Positions 18,154 to 27,175 of a DNA stretch of 64,000 nucleotides are shown here, piece after piece. The notes beneath the pieces are model-generated. The model saw nothing but the letters and a program-made list of their open reading frames with translations. It ran no database searches and was not told the origin of the DNA. Source of the stretch: Nakamurella alba (GTDB lineage: Bacteria > Actinomycetota > Actinomycetes > Mycobacteriales > Nakamurellaceae); assembly GCF_009707545.1 (NCBI RefSeq), contig NZ_WLYK01000008.1, positions 310,001 to 374,000 of the forward strand, in the 5' to 3' direction. The translations under genes were made by a program, and so were the position numbers. Position 1 is the stretch's first letter. Every line of letters begins with the position of its first letter.

Positions 18154-19695
18154 GTGGGTACTGGTGCTGCAACGCCCCTCCCGCTCATCACGGACGACTG
18201 GGACGCCGCCACCGATCAGGGCCCGCGCGAGGAGTGCGGTGTGTTCGGTGTCTGGGCACCGGGCGAGGACGTCGCCAAGCTCAGCTACTACGGCCTGTAC
18301 GCCCTGCAGCACCGCGGCCAGGAGGCCGCCGGCATCGCCGTCGCGGACGGCAGCCAGATCGTCGTCTTCAAGGATCTCGGCCTGGTCTCCCAGGTCTTCG
18401 ACGAGCAGACCCTGTCCTCGCTGCGCGGGCACATCGCCGTCGGCCACTGCCGCTACTCCACCACCGGTTCCACCACCTGGGAGAACGCCCAGCCCACCTA
18501 CGCGGTGACCGAGGTCGGCTCCGGGATCGCGCTGGGCCACAACGGCAACCTGGTCAACACCGCCGAGCTCTCCGCGCAGGCGGCCCGGCTCGGCGGCCGC
18601 GCCGCCAAGGGGCGCGGCACCACCGACTCCGACGTGGTCACCCGGCTGCTCGCCGCGGCGGCCACCGATGCCGGGGTGCTCGGAGCCGCGCTCAGCCTGC
18701 TGCCCACCCTGCAGGGTGCCTTCTGCCTGGTCTTCTGCGACGAGCACACGCTCTACGCGGCGCGCGACCCGCACGGCGTGCGCCCGCTGGTGCTGGGCCG
18801 GCTGGACCGGGGCTGGGTCGTCGCCTCGGAGACCGCCGCGCTCGACATCGTCGGCGCCTCCTTCGTCCGCGAGGTCGAGCCGGGCGAGCTGCTGGCCATC
18901 GACGCCGACGGGCTGCGCAGCGAGCGCTTCGCCCCGGCCGAGCCCAAGGGCTGCGTCTTCGAGTACGTCTACCTGGCCCGCCCGGACACCACCATCTCCG
19001 GCCGCGGCGTGCACGCCACCCGCGTCGAGATCGGCCGCCGGCTCGCCATGGAGGCCCCGGTCGAGGCGGATCTGGTCATCCCGACGCCGGAGTCCGGCAC
19101 GCCGGCGGCCATCGGGTACGCCCAGGCCTCGGGCATCCCGTACGGCCAGGGCCTGGTGAAGAACGCCTACGTCGGGCGCACCTTCATCCAGCCCTCGCAG
19201 ACCATCCGGCAGCTGGGCATCCGGCTCAAGTTGAACCCGCTGCGCGACGTCATCCGCGGGAAGCGGCTGATCGTCGTCGACGACTCGATCGTCCGCGGCA
19301 ACACCCAGCGAGCGCTCGTCCGGATGCTGCGCGAGGCCGGCGCCCTCGAGGTGCACGTCCGGATCGCCTCCCCGCCGGTCCGCTGGCCCTGCTTCTACGG
19401 CATCGACTTCGCCTCCCGGGCGGAGCTGATCGCCAACGCCGGTGACGTCGAGGCGGTGCGCCGGTCCATCGGCGCGGACACCCTCGGCTACGTCACGCTG
19501 GAGTCGCTGATCGCCGCCTCCGAGCAGCCGAAGAACCGGCTGTGCACGGCGTGCTTCACCGGCGAGTACCCGATCCCGATCCCCGCGGTCGTCGGCAAGC
19601 ACGTGCTGGAGGGCATCGAGCGCGGTGTCGCCGGCAGCGCCGCCCCGGTCGCGGTCGGTGGGTACGGCGCCGAGGACGCACTCACCCGACCCTGA
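18154..19695 (+). CDS. purF: amidophosphoribosyltransferase PurF
   Basis: PurF makes 5-phosphoribosylamine from PRPP and glutamine, the first committed step of purine synthesis. After a propeptide of about 27 residues ending in Glu, the mature N-terminal nucleophile Cys starts CGVFGVW. The PRPP loop reads VVDDSIVRGNT. Cysteines at KGCVFEY, RWPCFYG and CTACF fit the four ligands of the 4Fe-4S cluster found in the Bacillus-type enzyme. GTG at 18154 follows AGGAG by 9 nt. It is followed by purM after 76 nt. Confidence 0.97.
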   Translation: MGTGAATPLPLITDDWDAATDQGPREECGVFGVWAPGEDVAKLSYYGLYALQHRGQEAAGIAVADGSQIVVFKDLGLVSQVFDEQTLSSLRGHIAVGHCRYSTTGSTTWENAQPTYAVTEVGSGIALGHNGNLVNTAELSAQAARLGGRAAKGRGTTDSDVVTRLLAAAATDAGVLGAALSLLPTLQGAFCLVFCDEHTLYAARDPHGVRPLVLGRLDRGWVVASETAALDIVGASFVREVEPGELLAIDADGLRSERFAPAEPKGCVFEYVYLARPDTTISGRGVHATRVEIGRRLAMEAPVEADLVIPTPESGTPAAIGYAQASGIPYGQGLVKNAYVGRTFIQPSQTIRQLGIRLKLNPLRDVIRGKRLIVVDDSIVRGNTQRALVRMLREAGALEVHVRIASPPVRWPCFYGIDFASRAELIANAGDVEAVRRSIGADTLGYVTLESLIAASEQPKNRLCTACFTGEYPIPIPAVVGKHVLEGIERGVAGSAAPVAVGGYGAEDALTRP

Positions 19696-19771
19696 CCCCA
19701 CACCCGCGCCGGCCGGCTGCCGGTGACGTCGTGCGCGTGCGCGGCGCAGCACCACGAAGGACCATCGAGAC

Positions 19772-20860
19772 GTGAACGACCAGAGCACCAGACACCCGAT
19801 CGGATCCGGGGCCACCTACGAGGGGTCCGGTGTCTCCATCGCCGCCGGCGAGGCCGCCGTCGACATGATCAAGCCGTTCACCGAGAAGACGCACCGGCCC
19901 GAGGTGATGGGCGGCATCGGCGGCTTCGCGTCGCTGTTCCGGATGCCGATGAACAAGTACCGGGAGCCGGTGCTGGCGTCCTCGTCCGACGGCGTCGGCA
20001 CCAAGTCGGCGATCGCGCAGGCGATGAACGTGCACGACACCATCGGCATCGACCTGGTCGCGATGGTCGTCGACGACCTCGTCGCCTGCGGCGCCGAGCC
20101 GCTGTTCCTGCAGGACTACATCGCCTGCGGCCAGGTGATCCCGGAGAAGATCGCCGCCATCGTGTCCGGCATCGCCGACGGCTGCGTCAAGGCGGGTTGC
20201 GCCCTGGTCGGCGGCGAGACCGCCGAGCACCCCGGGCTGATGGCGCGGGAGGACTACGACCTGGCCGCCACCGCCGTCGGTGTCGTCGAGTCCGACGACA
20301 TCCTGGGGCCGGACCGGGTGCGGGCCGGTGACGTGGTCATCGGCATGGAGTCCTCCGGGGTGCACTCCAACGGCTACTCGATGGTCCGCCACGTGCTGCT
20401 GGACATCGCCCGGCTGCAACTGGAGGGTCACGTCGAGGAGTTCGGCCGGACGCTGGGAGAGGAGCTGCTCGAACCCTGCCGGATCTACACCCAGGACTGC
20501 CTGCGGCTGGTCCGGGAGACCGACGTCCACGCCTACGCGCACATCACCGGCGGCGGTCTGGCCGGCAACCTGGCCCGGGTGATCCCGTCCCACCTGACCG
20601 CGCGGCTGGACCGACGCGCCTGGACCCCGCTGCCGGTGTTCGGCTACATCGCCGGGCACGGCCGGGTGCAGCGCCCGGAGATGGAACAGGCCTTCAACAT
20701 GGGCATCGGCATGACCTGCGTGCTCGCCCCCGACGACGTCGACCGGGCGATGGCGATCCTGACCGCCCGCCACGTGCCGGCCTACGTGCTGGGCACCATG
20801 GAGGCCTCGGACGCGAACGCCCCGCGGGTGCTGCTCGAGGGCGAGCACCCGCGGTTCTGA
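19772..20860 (+). CDS. purM: phosphoribosylformylglycinamidine cyclo-ligase PurM (AIR synthetase)
   Basis: PurM closes FGAM to AIR with ATP. The sequence has YEGSGVSIAAGEAAV at the start, the SSSDGVGTKSAIAQ ATP-binding motif near residue 70, the GIDLVAMVVDDLVACGAEP stretch and GGETAEHPG, all typical of PurM. Length of 362 residues is normal. GTG at 19772 is used. Together with purF it forms the second purine unit in the window, matching the actinobacterial split between purSQL and purFM. Confidence 0.97.
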   Translation: MNDQSTRHPIGSGATYEGSGVSIAAGEAAVDMIKPFTEKTHRPEVMGGIGGFASLFRMPMNKYREPVLASSSDGVGTKSAIAQAMNVHDTIGIDLVAMVVDDLVACGAEPLFLQDYIACGQVIPEKIAAIVSGIADGCVKAGCALVGGETAEHPGLMAREDYDLAATAVGVVESDDILGPDRVRAGDVVIGMESSGVHSNGYSMVRHVLLDIARLQLEGHVEEFGRTLGEELLEPCRIYTQDCLRLVRETDVHAYAHITGGGLAGNLARVIPSHLTARLDRRAWTPLPVFGYIAGHGRVQRPEMEQAFNMGIGMTCVLAPDDVDRAMAILTARHVPAYVLGTMEASDANAPRVLLEGEHPRF

Positions 20861-20882
20861 GCGATCCGCGGCGGTCCCGGGC

Positions 20883-21161
20883 TCAGGCCCGGATCAGCGA
20901 GCCGTCCGCGGTGACCTCGTGCGCGTCCACGTCGTCGAACCAGACGCCGCCCGCGCCCAGGTAGCGGAAGCGGATCTCCTCGCCCGCCGGCACCGCGACC
21001 GAGACGCTGCGGGTGCCGTTGCTGCGCCGCACCAGTCGGTGGGCGCCCGGGCGCCAGTCGTTGAAGGTGCCGACGGCGGACACCGGGCCGTCGTGCACGT
21101 CGTCCGGCAGGACGAACTGGATCTTCGTGGTGGTGCCGTTCGGCTGGATGCGGATGGTCAC
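20883..21161 (-). CDS. small isoamylase/AMPK-type carbohydrate-binding (CBM48-like) protein
   Basis: The 92-residue product is essentially one early-set beta-sandwich: VSAVGTFNDWRPGAHRLVRR, then the VPAGEEIRFRYLGAGG strand and a WFDD loop. This is the glycogen-binding domain pattern (GxFNxW) seen in AMPK beta and in isoamylase N-termini. GTG at 21161 is chosen for its GGGAG site and because the residues before it are Cys/Arg-rich non-coding sequence. Freestanding CBM48 proteins are found in actinomycetes and may bind glycogen; the role is not established. The stop codon lies inside a short hairpin shared with the purM 3' end. Confidence 0.75.
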   Translation of the reverse strand: MTIRIQPNGTTTKIQFVLPDDVHDGPVSAVGTFNDWRPGAHRLVRRSNGTRSVSVAVPAGEEIRFRYLGAGGVWFDDVDAHEVTADGSLIRA

Positions 21162-21277
21162 GAGCGGGCTCCCGGGGTCTGACGGGTGATCGGTGAGGGC
21201 GCCGCAGCAGGCGGCACGCACATCGTGCGGCCGGAACCCCGCACGACACGACAGGGCGCGCCGGTCCGCATGCAACG

Positions 21278-21323
21278 GTGACCGAGTTGTCACTTGGACG
21301 AAACGGGCTTTCCCGGCTATGGT
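21278..21323 (+). promoter_or_regulatory. promoter-like element with adjoining dyad in a gene-free 288-nt gap
   Basis: GTGAC (21278-21282) and GTCAC (21289-21293) form an inverted repeat that directly abuts TTGGAC (21294-21299), an 18-nt spacer and TATGGT (21318-21323). No convincing ORF follows on the plus strand before the convergent TPR gene ends at 21450. The gap 21162-21449 otherwise shows no gene and is less GC-rich than its surroundings. Confidence 0.35.
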
Positions 21324-21449
21324 GCGGTGCTTTCGGTACCTTGCGTGACATCGGTTGCGGCGTAGGAATTGTCGCACCCGATGACAACTGATGTGGCGAT
21401 GGTCTTCTCGAACTGCGAGATACCTGGTCCCGATCGTTACGGCGCGATA

Positions 21450-22250
21450 TCAGCTGGGGGGCAACAGGTGTTGCGCTCGGTGGCGGTGGTGGGTGGCCTC
21501 GTCCGGCCTGCCGAGCGCCTCGTAGAGCTCGGCGAGTTCCTCCTCGACGTAGCCGTCCGGCGCGTCGTCCTGGCTCAACCTCGACTGGATGGCGAGGGCC
21601 TCGTCGTGGCGGCCCAGCGACCGCAGTGCGCGGGCCACCGACCAGTGCGCGATGTGCACCTGCTCGGCGGTGCCGTGCTCCAGGTACACCTCCAGCGCAC
21701 CCTCGAACTGGCGCAGCGCCCCCTGGTGGTCGCCGGCGTCGTGATGGGACCAGCCGAGGTTGTTCCGCAGGGCCCCGGCCCACCGGCGGACGCGGGGGTC
21801 GGCCGATCGGCTGGTGACGATCAGCGCCTGCCCGGTGAGTTCGTCGGCCTCGTCCGGCAGCACGATCGCCAGCATGTGCAGCGCATCGACGGTCAGGTAC
21901 TCCTCGCCCGCCGATCCGGCTGCATCCAGCGCGGTCCGGAAGAAGGGGACCGCGGCCTCCGGGGCGCCACCGGAGCGCAGCAGGCGGCCGCGTTCCAGGG
22001 CCACCCGGGCCTGCACGACCGGTGTGCTCGTATCGACCTGGTCCAGCAGCGCGCTCGCGCCGGCGCCGTCACCGGCGAGTCCGAGGGCGCGGGCCAGCTG
22101 CGTGGTGAGTTCCGCCGCGATCACCGGGCGGTCGGCCGGCAGCACCGCCAGCGCCTGCCGGAACCGGTCGGCGCTCGCCGCGGGGTCGTCGAAGTCCCAC
22201 CAGGCATCGAGGTCGGCACCGTCGACACGGTCGCCGTGATCAGCCGTCAC
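21450..22250 (-). CDS. tetratricopeptide-repeat protein
   Basis: This 266-residue soluble protein consists of repeated helical pairs with TPR spacing, for example RFRQALAVLPAD, ALERGRLLRSGGAPEAAVPFFRTAL, NNLGWSHHDAGDHQGALRQFEGAL and LRSLGRHDEALAIQSRL. TPR proteins are protein-interaction scaffolds. No enzymatic motif or signal peptide is present. The GTG start at 22250 fits the high-GC codon pattern. It is divergent from a possible 51-residue ORF. Partner unknown. Confidence 0.75.
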   Translation of the reverse strand: MTADHGDRVDGADLDAWWDFDDPAASADRFRQALAVLPADRPVIAAELTTQLARALGLAGDGAGASALLDQVDTSTPVVQARVALERGRLLRSGGAPEAAVPFFRTALDAAGSAGEEYLTVDALHMLAIVLPDEADELTGQALIVTSRSADPRVRRWAGALRNNLGWSHHDAGDHQGALRQFEGALEVYLEHGTAEQVHIAHWSVARALRSLGRHDEALAIQSRLSQDDAPDGYVEEELAELYEALGRPDEATHHRHRAQHLLPPS

Positions 22251-22349
22251 CGGCCCATCCTGGCACCCGGTCGGTGGTTCCCGCGGGTATCAGCCGGCCC
22301 GACCGCGCCTCCTGCTCACGACCAGCACCCACAGCCCAGGCAGGACACC

Positions 22350-22505
22350 ATGCTCAGGTTCGCCCGTCCCGTCGATCCGCGCTTCGTGCCCACCCGGGAC
22401 CTGCGCAGCAGCGACCGGCCGTGGCAGGCACCGGCGGTGACGGCGGAGTGCGAGGAGCGGCTGGTCAGCCGGACCGAGCGCGAGCGGTTGCTGCGCCGGG
22501 GCTGA
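22350..22505 (+). CDS. possible small basic protein, 51 residues
   Basis: ATG at 22350 follows GGCAGGA by 5 nt. The frame has nearly all codons ending in G or C, as real genes do here. The product is rich in Arg and begins MLRFARPVDPRF; it has no membrane segment or recognised domain. It converges on the DUF3073 gene with a 4-nt gap. I do not recognise the family, so the call rests on ribosome site, codon use and a compact fit between neighbours. Confidence 0.42.
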   Translation: MLRFARPVDPRFVPTRDLRSSDRPWQAPAVTAECEERLVSRTERERLLRRG

Positions 22506-22509
22506 TCGA

Positions 22510-22749
22510 TCAGCGGTGCGAGGTGCGCGAGGCGTACCCGCCCGCGGGCTCGTCCTCGTCGTCGTCCTCCGCGTAGGACGCGTAGTCCGAGTACTGGTCG
22601 TCCTCGTCGTCGTCCTCGGTGACCGGGGGATTCACCGGCCCACCGGTCGACAACTCACGCTCCAACGCGTGGGTGTCGAGAGACCCGGTCGAGTACTTCA
22701 AGTCCCTGGCGACCTTGGTCTGCTTCGCCTTCTGACGGCCTCGCCCCAT
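22510..22749 (-). CDS. DUF3073 protein
   Basis: The 79-residue product begins MGRGRQKAKQTKVARDLKYS, the hallmark of DUF3073, followed by a very acidic Asp/Glu/Tyr-rich tail. The family is confined to Actinobacteria and lies beside purM in mycobacteria (Rv0810c), as here. ATG at 22749 has a GGGGGT ribosome site; the longer frame is not needed. Function is unknown. Confidence 0.92.
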   Translation of the reverse strand: MGRGRQKAKQTKVARDLKYSTGSLDTHALERELSTGGPVNPPVTEDDDEDDQYSDYASYAEDDDEDEPAGGYASRTSHR

Positions 22750-22917
22750 GAGCGGACCCCCTTGCACGTTGAAAGGGGGCGGCCACATGGGCGGCCCCGG
22801 GTTCAGTGTCTGTCGTGGTTCCCAGAGTACAGGTCCGCCGGGGCTCTCCGTGCGCCGTCCCGCCGATCACCGACGGTGTCACAGGCACCGCGGGGCCTGC
22901 GCCGATGGCGCGGGTGA

Positions 22918-23898
22918 TCAGGCCGGGCGCAGTGCGGGCGCCGGCTCGACCGTACCGACCGGCACGCCGCCGCCGAGCACCGTCCCGGTGCCCAGTTCGT
23001 CGAGCAACGGCGAGTCCATCCCGAGCAGCCGCAGCCCGCTGACCAGCGCGGGCATCCGGGCCCGGTCGCCGCCGTCGCTGATCTTCACCGCGACGGTGCT
23101 GCCGTCCGGCAGTGCGGCGCAGTGCACGCCCTCGGCACCACCCTTGACCAGCAGTTCCGGGTGCGCCTGCATGAGCCGGGTGTCCTCCCGGCCGGTGCCG
23201 CCCACCATCTCCGGGAAGGCGCGCATGGCGGTCGCCACGGAGCCCTGGTGGGTGTCCGGGGCGGAGGCGTTCACCCGGCCGAAGGCGCGGGCCAGGCCGG
23301 TGAGCGAGATGGCGAACAGCGGCGCCCCGCAGCCGTCGATGCCGACGGCGACCGGGTCCTCGCCGGCCAGCCCGGCGACGGTGGCGGCGACGGAGCGCTG
23401 CAGCGGGTGCTCGGTGTCCAGGTACGAGGCGGTGTCCCACCCGGCCGCGACGCAGGCGGTGAGCATGCCGGCGTGCTTGCCCGAGCAGTTCATGTAGATC
23501 CTCCGCGGCGCGCCACCGGCGACCAGCACCTCGTTCCGGGAGCGCTCGTCCAGCGGCAGCGCGGTCGGGCAGCCGAGGTCGTCCTCGCCCAGCCCGATCC
23601 GGGCCAGCATGCGCAGCGCCCGTTCGGTGTGCGCGGCCTCGCCGGAGTGCGACGCGGCGGCCAGCGCCAGGTCGGCATCGTGCAGGTCGGCGCCGGCGGC
23701 CAGCATCGCGGTGGCCTGGAACGGCTTGTTCGACGAGCGCGGGAACACCGGGGCCGTGACGTCACCGAAGGCGTGCAGCACCGTCCCGTCCGGGCCGGTC
23801 ACCACCATCGAGCCGTAGTGGCTGCACTCGTGGAAGCCGGAGCGGATCACCCGGACCAGCTCGGTGGGGCCGGTCGGGGACGTGGACTGCTGCGTCAT
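22918..23898 (-). CDS. L-asparaginase II family protein (Rhizobium etli AnsA type)
   Basis: The sequence has the markers of the thermolabile asparaginase II family: RSGFHECSHYG, FPRSSNKPFQA near residue 60, MNCSGKHAGML near 135, GIDGCGAP near 190 and a late KISDGGDRARMPAL. The Cys/Lys/Ser residues in these motifs form the metal and catalytic site in R. etli ReAV. It would hydrolyse L-asparagine to aspartate and ammonia in the cytoplasm. ATG at 23898 is used; an in-frame ATG at 23916 is equally possible and neither has a clear ribosome site. It sits downstream of the PLP-lyase gene. Confidence 0.85.
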   Translation of the reverse strand: MTQQSTSPTGPTELVRVIRSGFHECSHYGSMVVTGPDGTVLHAFGDVTAPVFPRSSNKPFQATAMLAAGADLHDADLALAAASHSGEAAHTERALRMLARIGLGEDDLGCPTALPLDERSRNEVLVAGGAPRRIYMNCSGKHAGMLTACVAAGWDTASYLDTEHPLQRSVAATVAGLAGEDPVAVGIDGCGAPLFAISLTGLARAFGRVNASAPDTHQGSVATAMRAFPEMVGGTGREDTRLMQAHPELLVKGGAEGVHCAALPDGSTVAVKISDGGDRARMPALVSGLRLLGMDSPLLDELGTGTVLGGGVPVGTVEPAPALRPA

Positions 23899-23937
23899 GT
23901 GCCCAGTCTGGCCCATGAACGGGTGGCCCGGTGACCG

Positions 23938-24912
23938 TCAGGAGGCGCCCAGCACGGAGCGCAGCACGGTGGGGTCGATGTTGCCGCCGGAGACGACGGC
24001 GACGGTGGTACCGGCCGGCAACCGGTCCCGGTGGTGCAGGAAGGCGGCCGTGGTGACGGCGCCGGAGGGCTCCGCGACCAGCCGGGCGTCGAGCACGAGA
24101 CGCCCGGTGGCGTCGAGGATCTCGTCCTCGGTGACGGTGATGATGTCGGCCACCTGGCTGCTGATGTGCTGCCACGGCAGCTCGCCGACGCTGAACGTGC
24201 GCAGGCCGTCGGCGACGGTCCGGGCGGTGTCCGCCGGCGTCCAGCCGATCCGCCGGCCGGTCCGCTTGGACTCGGCGGCGTCCCCGGCGAGCTCCGGCTC
24301 GACCCCGATCACCTGCACGTCCGGGCGCAGCGCGGCGATGGCCGCGGCGATCCCGGAGATCAGGCCGCCACCGGACACCGGCACCAGCACGGTGGTCAGG
24401 TCCGCCGGTGCGTCCTCGTCGATCTCCAGGCCGATGGTGCCCTGGCCGGCGATCACGTCCCGGTGGTCGAACGGCGGGATCATCGGCATCCCGGTCTGCT
24501 GCGCCAGTTCCTCCGGGCGGCTGAACCGCTGCTCGACCGGTACCAGCTCGACGGTCGCGCCCAGGGCCTCGGTGGCCTCGATCTTGCGGCGCGGGGCGTT
24601 GTCCGGGATCACGATGTGTGCGGTGACGCCGTAGAAGCGCGCGGCCCAGGCGACGGCCTGCGCATGATTGCCCGAGGAGTGGGCGAGCACCCCGCGGGCG
24701 CGGACGTCCGGGTCCAGGTGGGCGATGGCGTTGAGTGCGCCGCGGATCTTGAAAGCGCCGATGGGCTGCAGGTTCTCGGGCTTGAGCAGCAGCTCCGGCC
24801 AGGGGGAGTCGAGCAACGGGGTGCGCACCGCGTGCCCGCGGATCCGGTCGGCGGCGGCGCGGATCTCGTCGATGCCGACGAGTTCCTGGGTGGTCTCCGG
24901 GAGCACGGTCAC
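23938..24912 (-). CDS. PLP-dependent threonine/serine ammonia-lyase
   Basis: This fold-type II PLP enzyme has the Schiff-base Lys in IGAFKIRGALNAI near residue 57, the SSGNHAQAVA substrate loop near 80 and a SGGGLISG phosphate cradle near 183, with a C-terminal VSGGNID. It has the length of catabolic threonine dehydratases without an ACT regulatory domain (324 residues), and a serine racemase-like activity is also possible. The GTG at 24912 overlaps the stop of the YgfZ gene (GTGA), so translation is coupled to it. Confidence 0.85.
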   Translation of the reverse strand: MTVLPETTQELVGIDEIRAAADRIRGHAVRTPLLDSPWPELLLKPENLQPIGAFKIRGALNAIAHLDPDVRARGVLAHSSGNHAQAVAWAARFYGVTAHIVIPDNAPRRKIEATEALGATVELVPVEQRFSRPEELAQQTGMPMIPPFDHRDVIAGQGTIGLEIDEDAPADLTTVLVPVSGGGLISGIAAAIAALRPDVQVIGVEPELAGDAAESKRTGRRIGWTPADTARTVADGLRTFSVGELPWQHISSQVADIITVTEDEILDATGRLVLDARLVAEPSGAVTTAAFLHHRDRLPAGTTVAVVSGGNIDPTVLRSVLGAS

Positions 24913-25991
24913 GGGCGCCGCACCTGGGAGAAGGCGCGGCGGTCGATCGCCGAGACCGGGGGAGCGGTGTCCGGGTCGGCCATGTCGTCCGGATCGGCGA
25001 CCGCGTCCACCCCGTCGGCCAGCAGCGGCGCGCCGAGCGGCACCGACCGCTTGAGCAGGGCCAGCGCCATCGGGCCGTTCTCGTGGTGGTGCGCGGAGCT
25101 GCCGACCCGGCCGACGACCCGGCCGTCGGCGGTCAGCAGCGCGCTGCCGATCTCGGGCAGCCGGTCGACGGAACCGTCCAGGTGCAGCCGGACCAGCCGG
25201 CGCGGCGGACGGCCGAGGTTGTGCACCCGGGCGACCGTCTCCTGACCGCGGTAGCAGCCCTTGTGCAGGTGCACGGCGGTGTCCAGCCAGGGCAGCTCGT
25301 TGGGGATGGTCTTCTCGTCGGTGTCGATGCCCAGGCGAGGGGTGCCGGCGGCGATCCGCAGCGCCTCGTGCGCCCAGGTCCCGGCCGGGCGGGCGCCGGC
25401 GGCCAGCAGCTTCCCGGCGACGGCGGCGAATTCCGCCCGCGGGACCAGCAGGTCGATGCCGGCGGGGTCGGCGGAGATCAGGATGCCGCTCTGCTCCATG
25501 GCCTGGCCGGGGGTCGGCGCCCGGTCGAGAAGGTCTGCGGTGGTGAGGGTCCCGTCGGTGCGTGCGCCGATCAGCCGGAGCCGGGCGAGGTCGGCCGGCG
25601 CCACCTCGACCTTCGACCAGAAGACCATCATCGTCAGGTACTTCAGCAGGGCCTCGCCGTGGCCCGGGTCGGTCACCAGGTACACGGTGCCGCCGACCTC
25701 GGTGATGGTGAAGGCGTGCTCGACGCGGCCCTGCGGGTCCAGCACCAGTCCGTCGGTGCGGCTGCCGTCGGGCAGGTCCGTCAGGTGCTGGGTCGTCAGG
25801 GTGTGCAGCCAGGTGAGCCGGTCCGGGCCGGTGACCATCAGCACGTCGTGGTGCGACAGGTCGACCAGCAGCGGGTGCCGCCCGGCGGCGCGTTGCTCGC
25901 CCATCGGGTCGCCGTAGTGCCAGGCGACGGCCTCGTCGTCGCCGGAGCCGGCGACGGCGCCGGGCAGTCCGAGCAGTGGTGATGCGGTCAC
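24909..25991 (-). CDS. ygfZ: YgfZ/GcvT-domain folate-binding protein
   Basis: YgfZ proteins bind folate and help make or repair certain iron-sulfur enzymes. The signature KGCYRGQE is present near residue 240, with an N-terminal GcvT-like domain (GPDRLTWLHTLTTQHL, LDPQGRVEHAF). At 360 residues it has normal length. GTG at 25991 follows a GAAGGA site. It corresponds in position to mycobacterial Rv0811c near DUF3073. The ammonia-lyase gene downstream is translationally coupled, which is a local feature. Confidence 0.92.
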   Translation of the reverse strand: MTASPLLGLPGAVAGSGDDEAVAWHYGDPMGEQRAAGRHPLLVDLSHHDVLMVTGPDRLTWLHTLTTQHLTDLPDGSRTDGLVLDPQGRVEHAFTITEVGGTVYLVTDPGHGEALLKYLTMMVFWSKVEVAPADLARLRLIGARTDGTLTTADLLDRAPTPGQAMEQSGILISADPAGIDLLVPRAEFAAVAGKLLAAGARPAGTWAHEALRIAAGTPRLGIDTDEKTIPNELPWLDTAVHLHKGCYRGQETVARVHNLGRPPRRLVRLHLDGSVDRLPEIGSALLTADGRVVGRVGSSAHHHENGPMALALLKRSVPLGAPLLADGVDAVADPDDMADPDTAPPVSAIDRRAFSQVRRP

Positions 25992-26077
25992 ATGGTGTCC
26001 TTCGGGTCGGGTGCTGGTCCCAGTCTGGTGCAACCACCGTTCGGGCCGGTCACTTCCCGGGTGCGCGGTGGTGCGGC

Positions 26078-27175
26078 TCAGTGGTGGGCGCCGGCCTCGT
26101 GGCGCTGGTGGCTCGCCGGCTCCAGCTGGAAGGTGGAGTGCTCGACGTCGAAGTGTCCCGAGAGGCATTCCTGCAGGTGGTCCAGCACGACCGGGCTCAG
26201 TCCCCGCTCGAAGCAACGGTCGGAGATGACCACGTGCGCGGACAGCGCCGGCAGGTCGGAGGTCACCGTCCAGGCGTGCAGGTCGTGCACCGCGATCACC
26301 TCCGGTACCTCCAGCAGGTGGGACCGGATGTCCTCCAGTGACATGCCCTTCGGCGCCGCCTCCAACAGCACCCGGCCGGACTCGCGGAGCAGGCTCCAGG
26401 CCGACCGGAACATCAGCGCCACCACCAGCAGCGAGGCGATCGAGTCGGCCCGGACGTACCCGGTCAGCACGACGACCAGGCCGGCGATCGCCGTGCCGAT
26501 GAAGGCGTAGAGGTCGGTGAGCACGTGCTGGAAGGCACCCTCGACGTTGAGGCTGGTGCGGTTCGCCCGCGCCAGCACCCAGGTCGCGGCGACGTTGACC
26601 AGCACGCCGACGATCGCCACCACCAGCACCGGGCCGCCGTCCACCGGCGGCGGGTCGATCAGCCGGCCGATGCTCTCCACGCCGACCAGGGCGCCGACCA
26701 CCAGCAGGGTGATCCCGTTGATCGCCGCGGACAGGATCTCCGCACGCTTGAGGCCGAAGGTCCAGCGGTCGGTGACCGGCCGGGCGGCCAGCGAGATTGC
26801 CCACAGCGATCCGGCCAGCGCGCCGACGTCGCTGAGCATGTGGCCGGCGTCGGCGAGCAGCGCGACCGAACCGCTGATCAGCGCGACGATCACCTCGCCG
26901 ACCATGAACCCGCCGAGCAGCAGCAGTGCGATCCACAGGTACTTGCGGTCGGCCCCCGGCTGCACGCCGTGGCTGTGGCCGTGGTCCTTGCTGCCGTGGT
27001 TCTTACTGCCGTGGTCGCTGTGATCGCCGTGGTCGTGGGCGGTGTCCACGTGCCGGTGGTGGCCGTGGTCCCGGCCGTCGGCGCCGAGGTCGCGCAGCGG
27101 GCAGGCGGCGCAGGCCGGTCCGGCTCCCGCGATCCCTCCCGCGCCCGTCCCGTCCCGGTCGCAGGTGCAGCTCAT
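26078..27175 (-). CDS. cation diffusion facilitator, zinc/cobalt efflux (CzcD-like)
   Basis: A metal-binding N-terminus with MSCTCDRD, a CAACPLRDLG stretch and a His-rich segment (HGHHRHVDTAHDHGDH and HGHSHG) precedes six transmembrane helices. The transport site appears as HMLSD in helix II (DAGHMLSDVGAL) and HVLTDL in helix V (FQHVLTDLYAF), the HxxxD pairs of zinc CDF antiporters. A cytoplasmic domain with HDLHAWTVTSDLPALSAHV closes it. The ATG overlaps the stop of the ArsR repressor, so the two form a metal-responsive operon for zinc, cobalt or nickel export. Confidence 0.93.
   Translation of the reverse strand: MSCTCDRDGTGAGGIAGAGPACAACPLRDLGADGRDHGHHRHVDTAHDHGDHSDHGSKNHGSKDHGHSHGVQPGADRKYLWIALLLLGGFMVGEVIVALISGSVALLADAGHMLSDVGALAGSLWAISLAARPVTDRWTFGLKRAEILSAAINGITLLVVGALVGVESIGRLIDPPPVDGGPVLVVAIVGVLVNVAATWVLARANRTSLNVEGAFQHVLTDLYAFIGTAIAGLVVVLTGYVRADSIASLLVVALMFRSAWSLLRESGRVLLEAAPKGMSLEDIRSHLLEVPEVIAVHDLHAWTVTSDLPALSAHVVISDRCFERGLSPVVLDHLQECLSGHFDVEHSTFQLEPASHQRHEAGAHH

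Noticed and set aside
22741-22800. GGGGCGGCC-ACAT-GGGCGGCCCC near the DUF3073 start as a hairpin
   Set aside because: The arms are not true reverse complements beyond five pairs.
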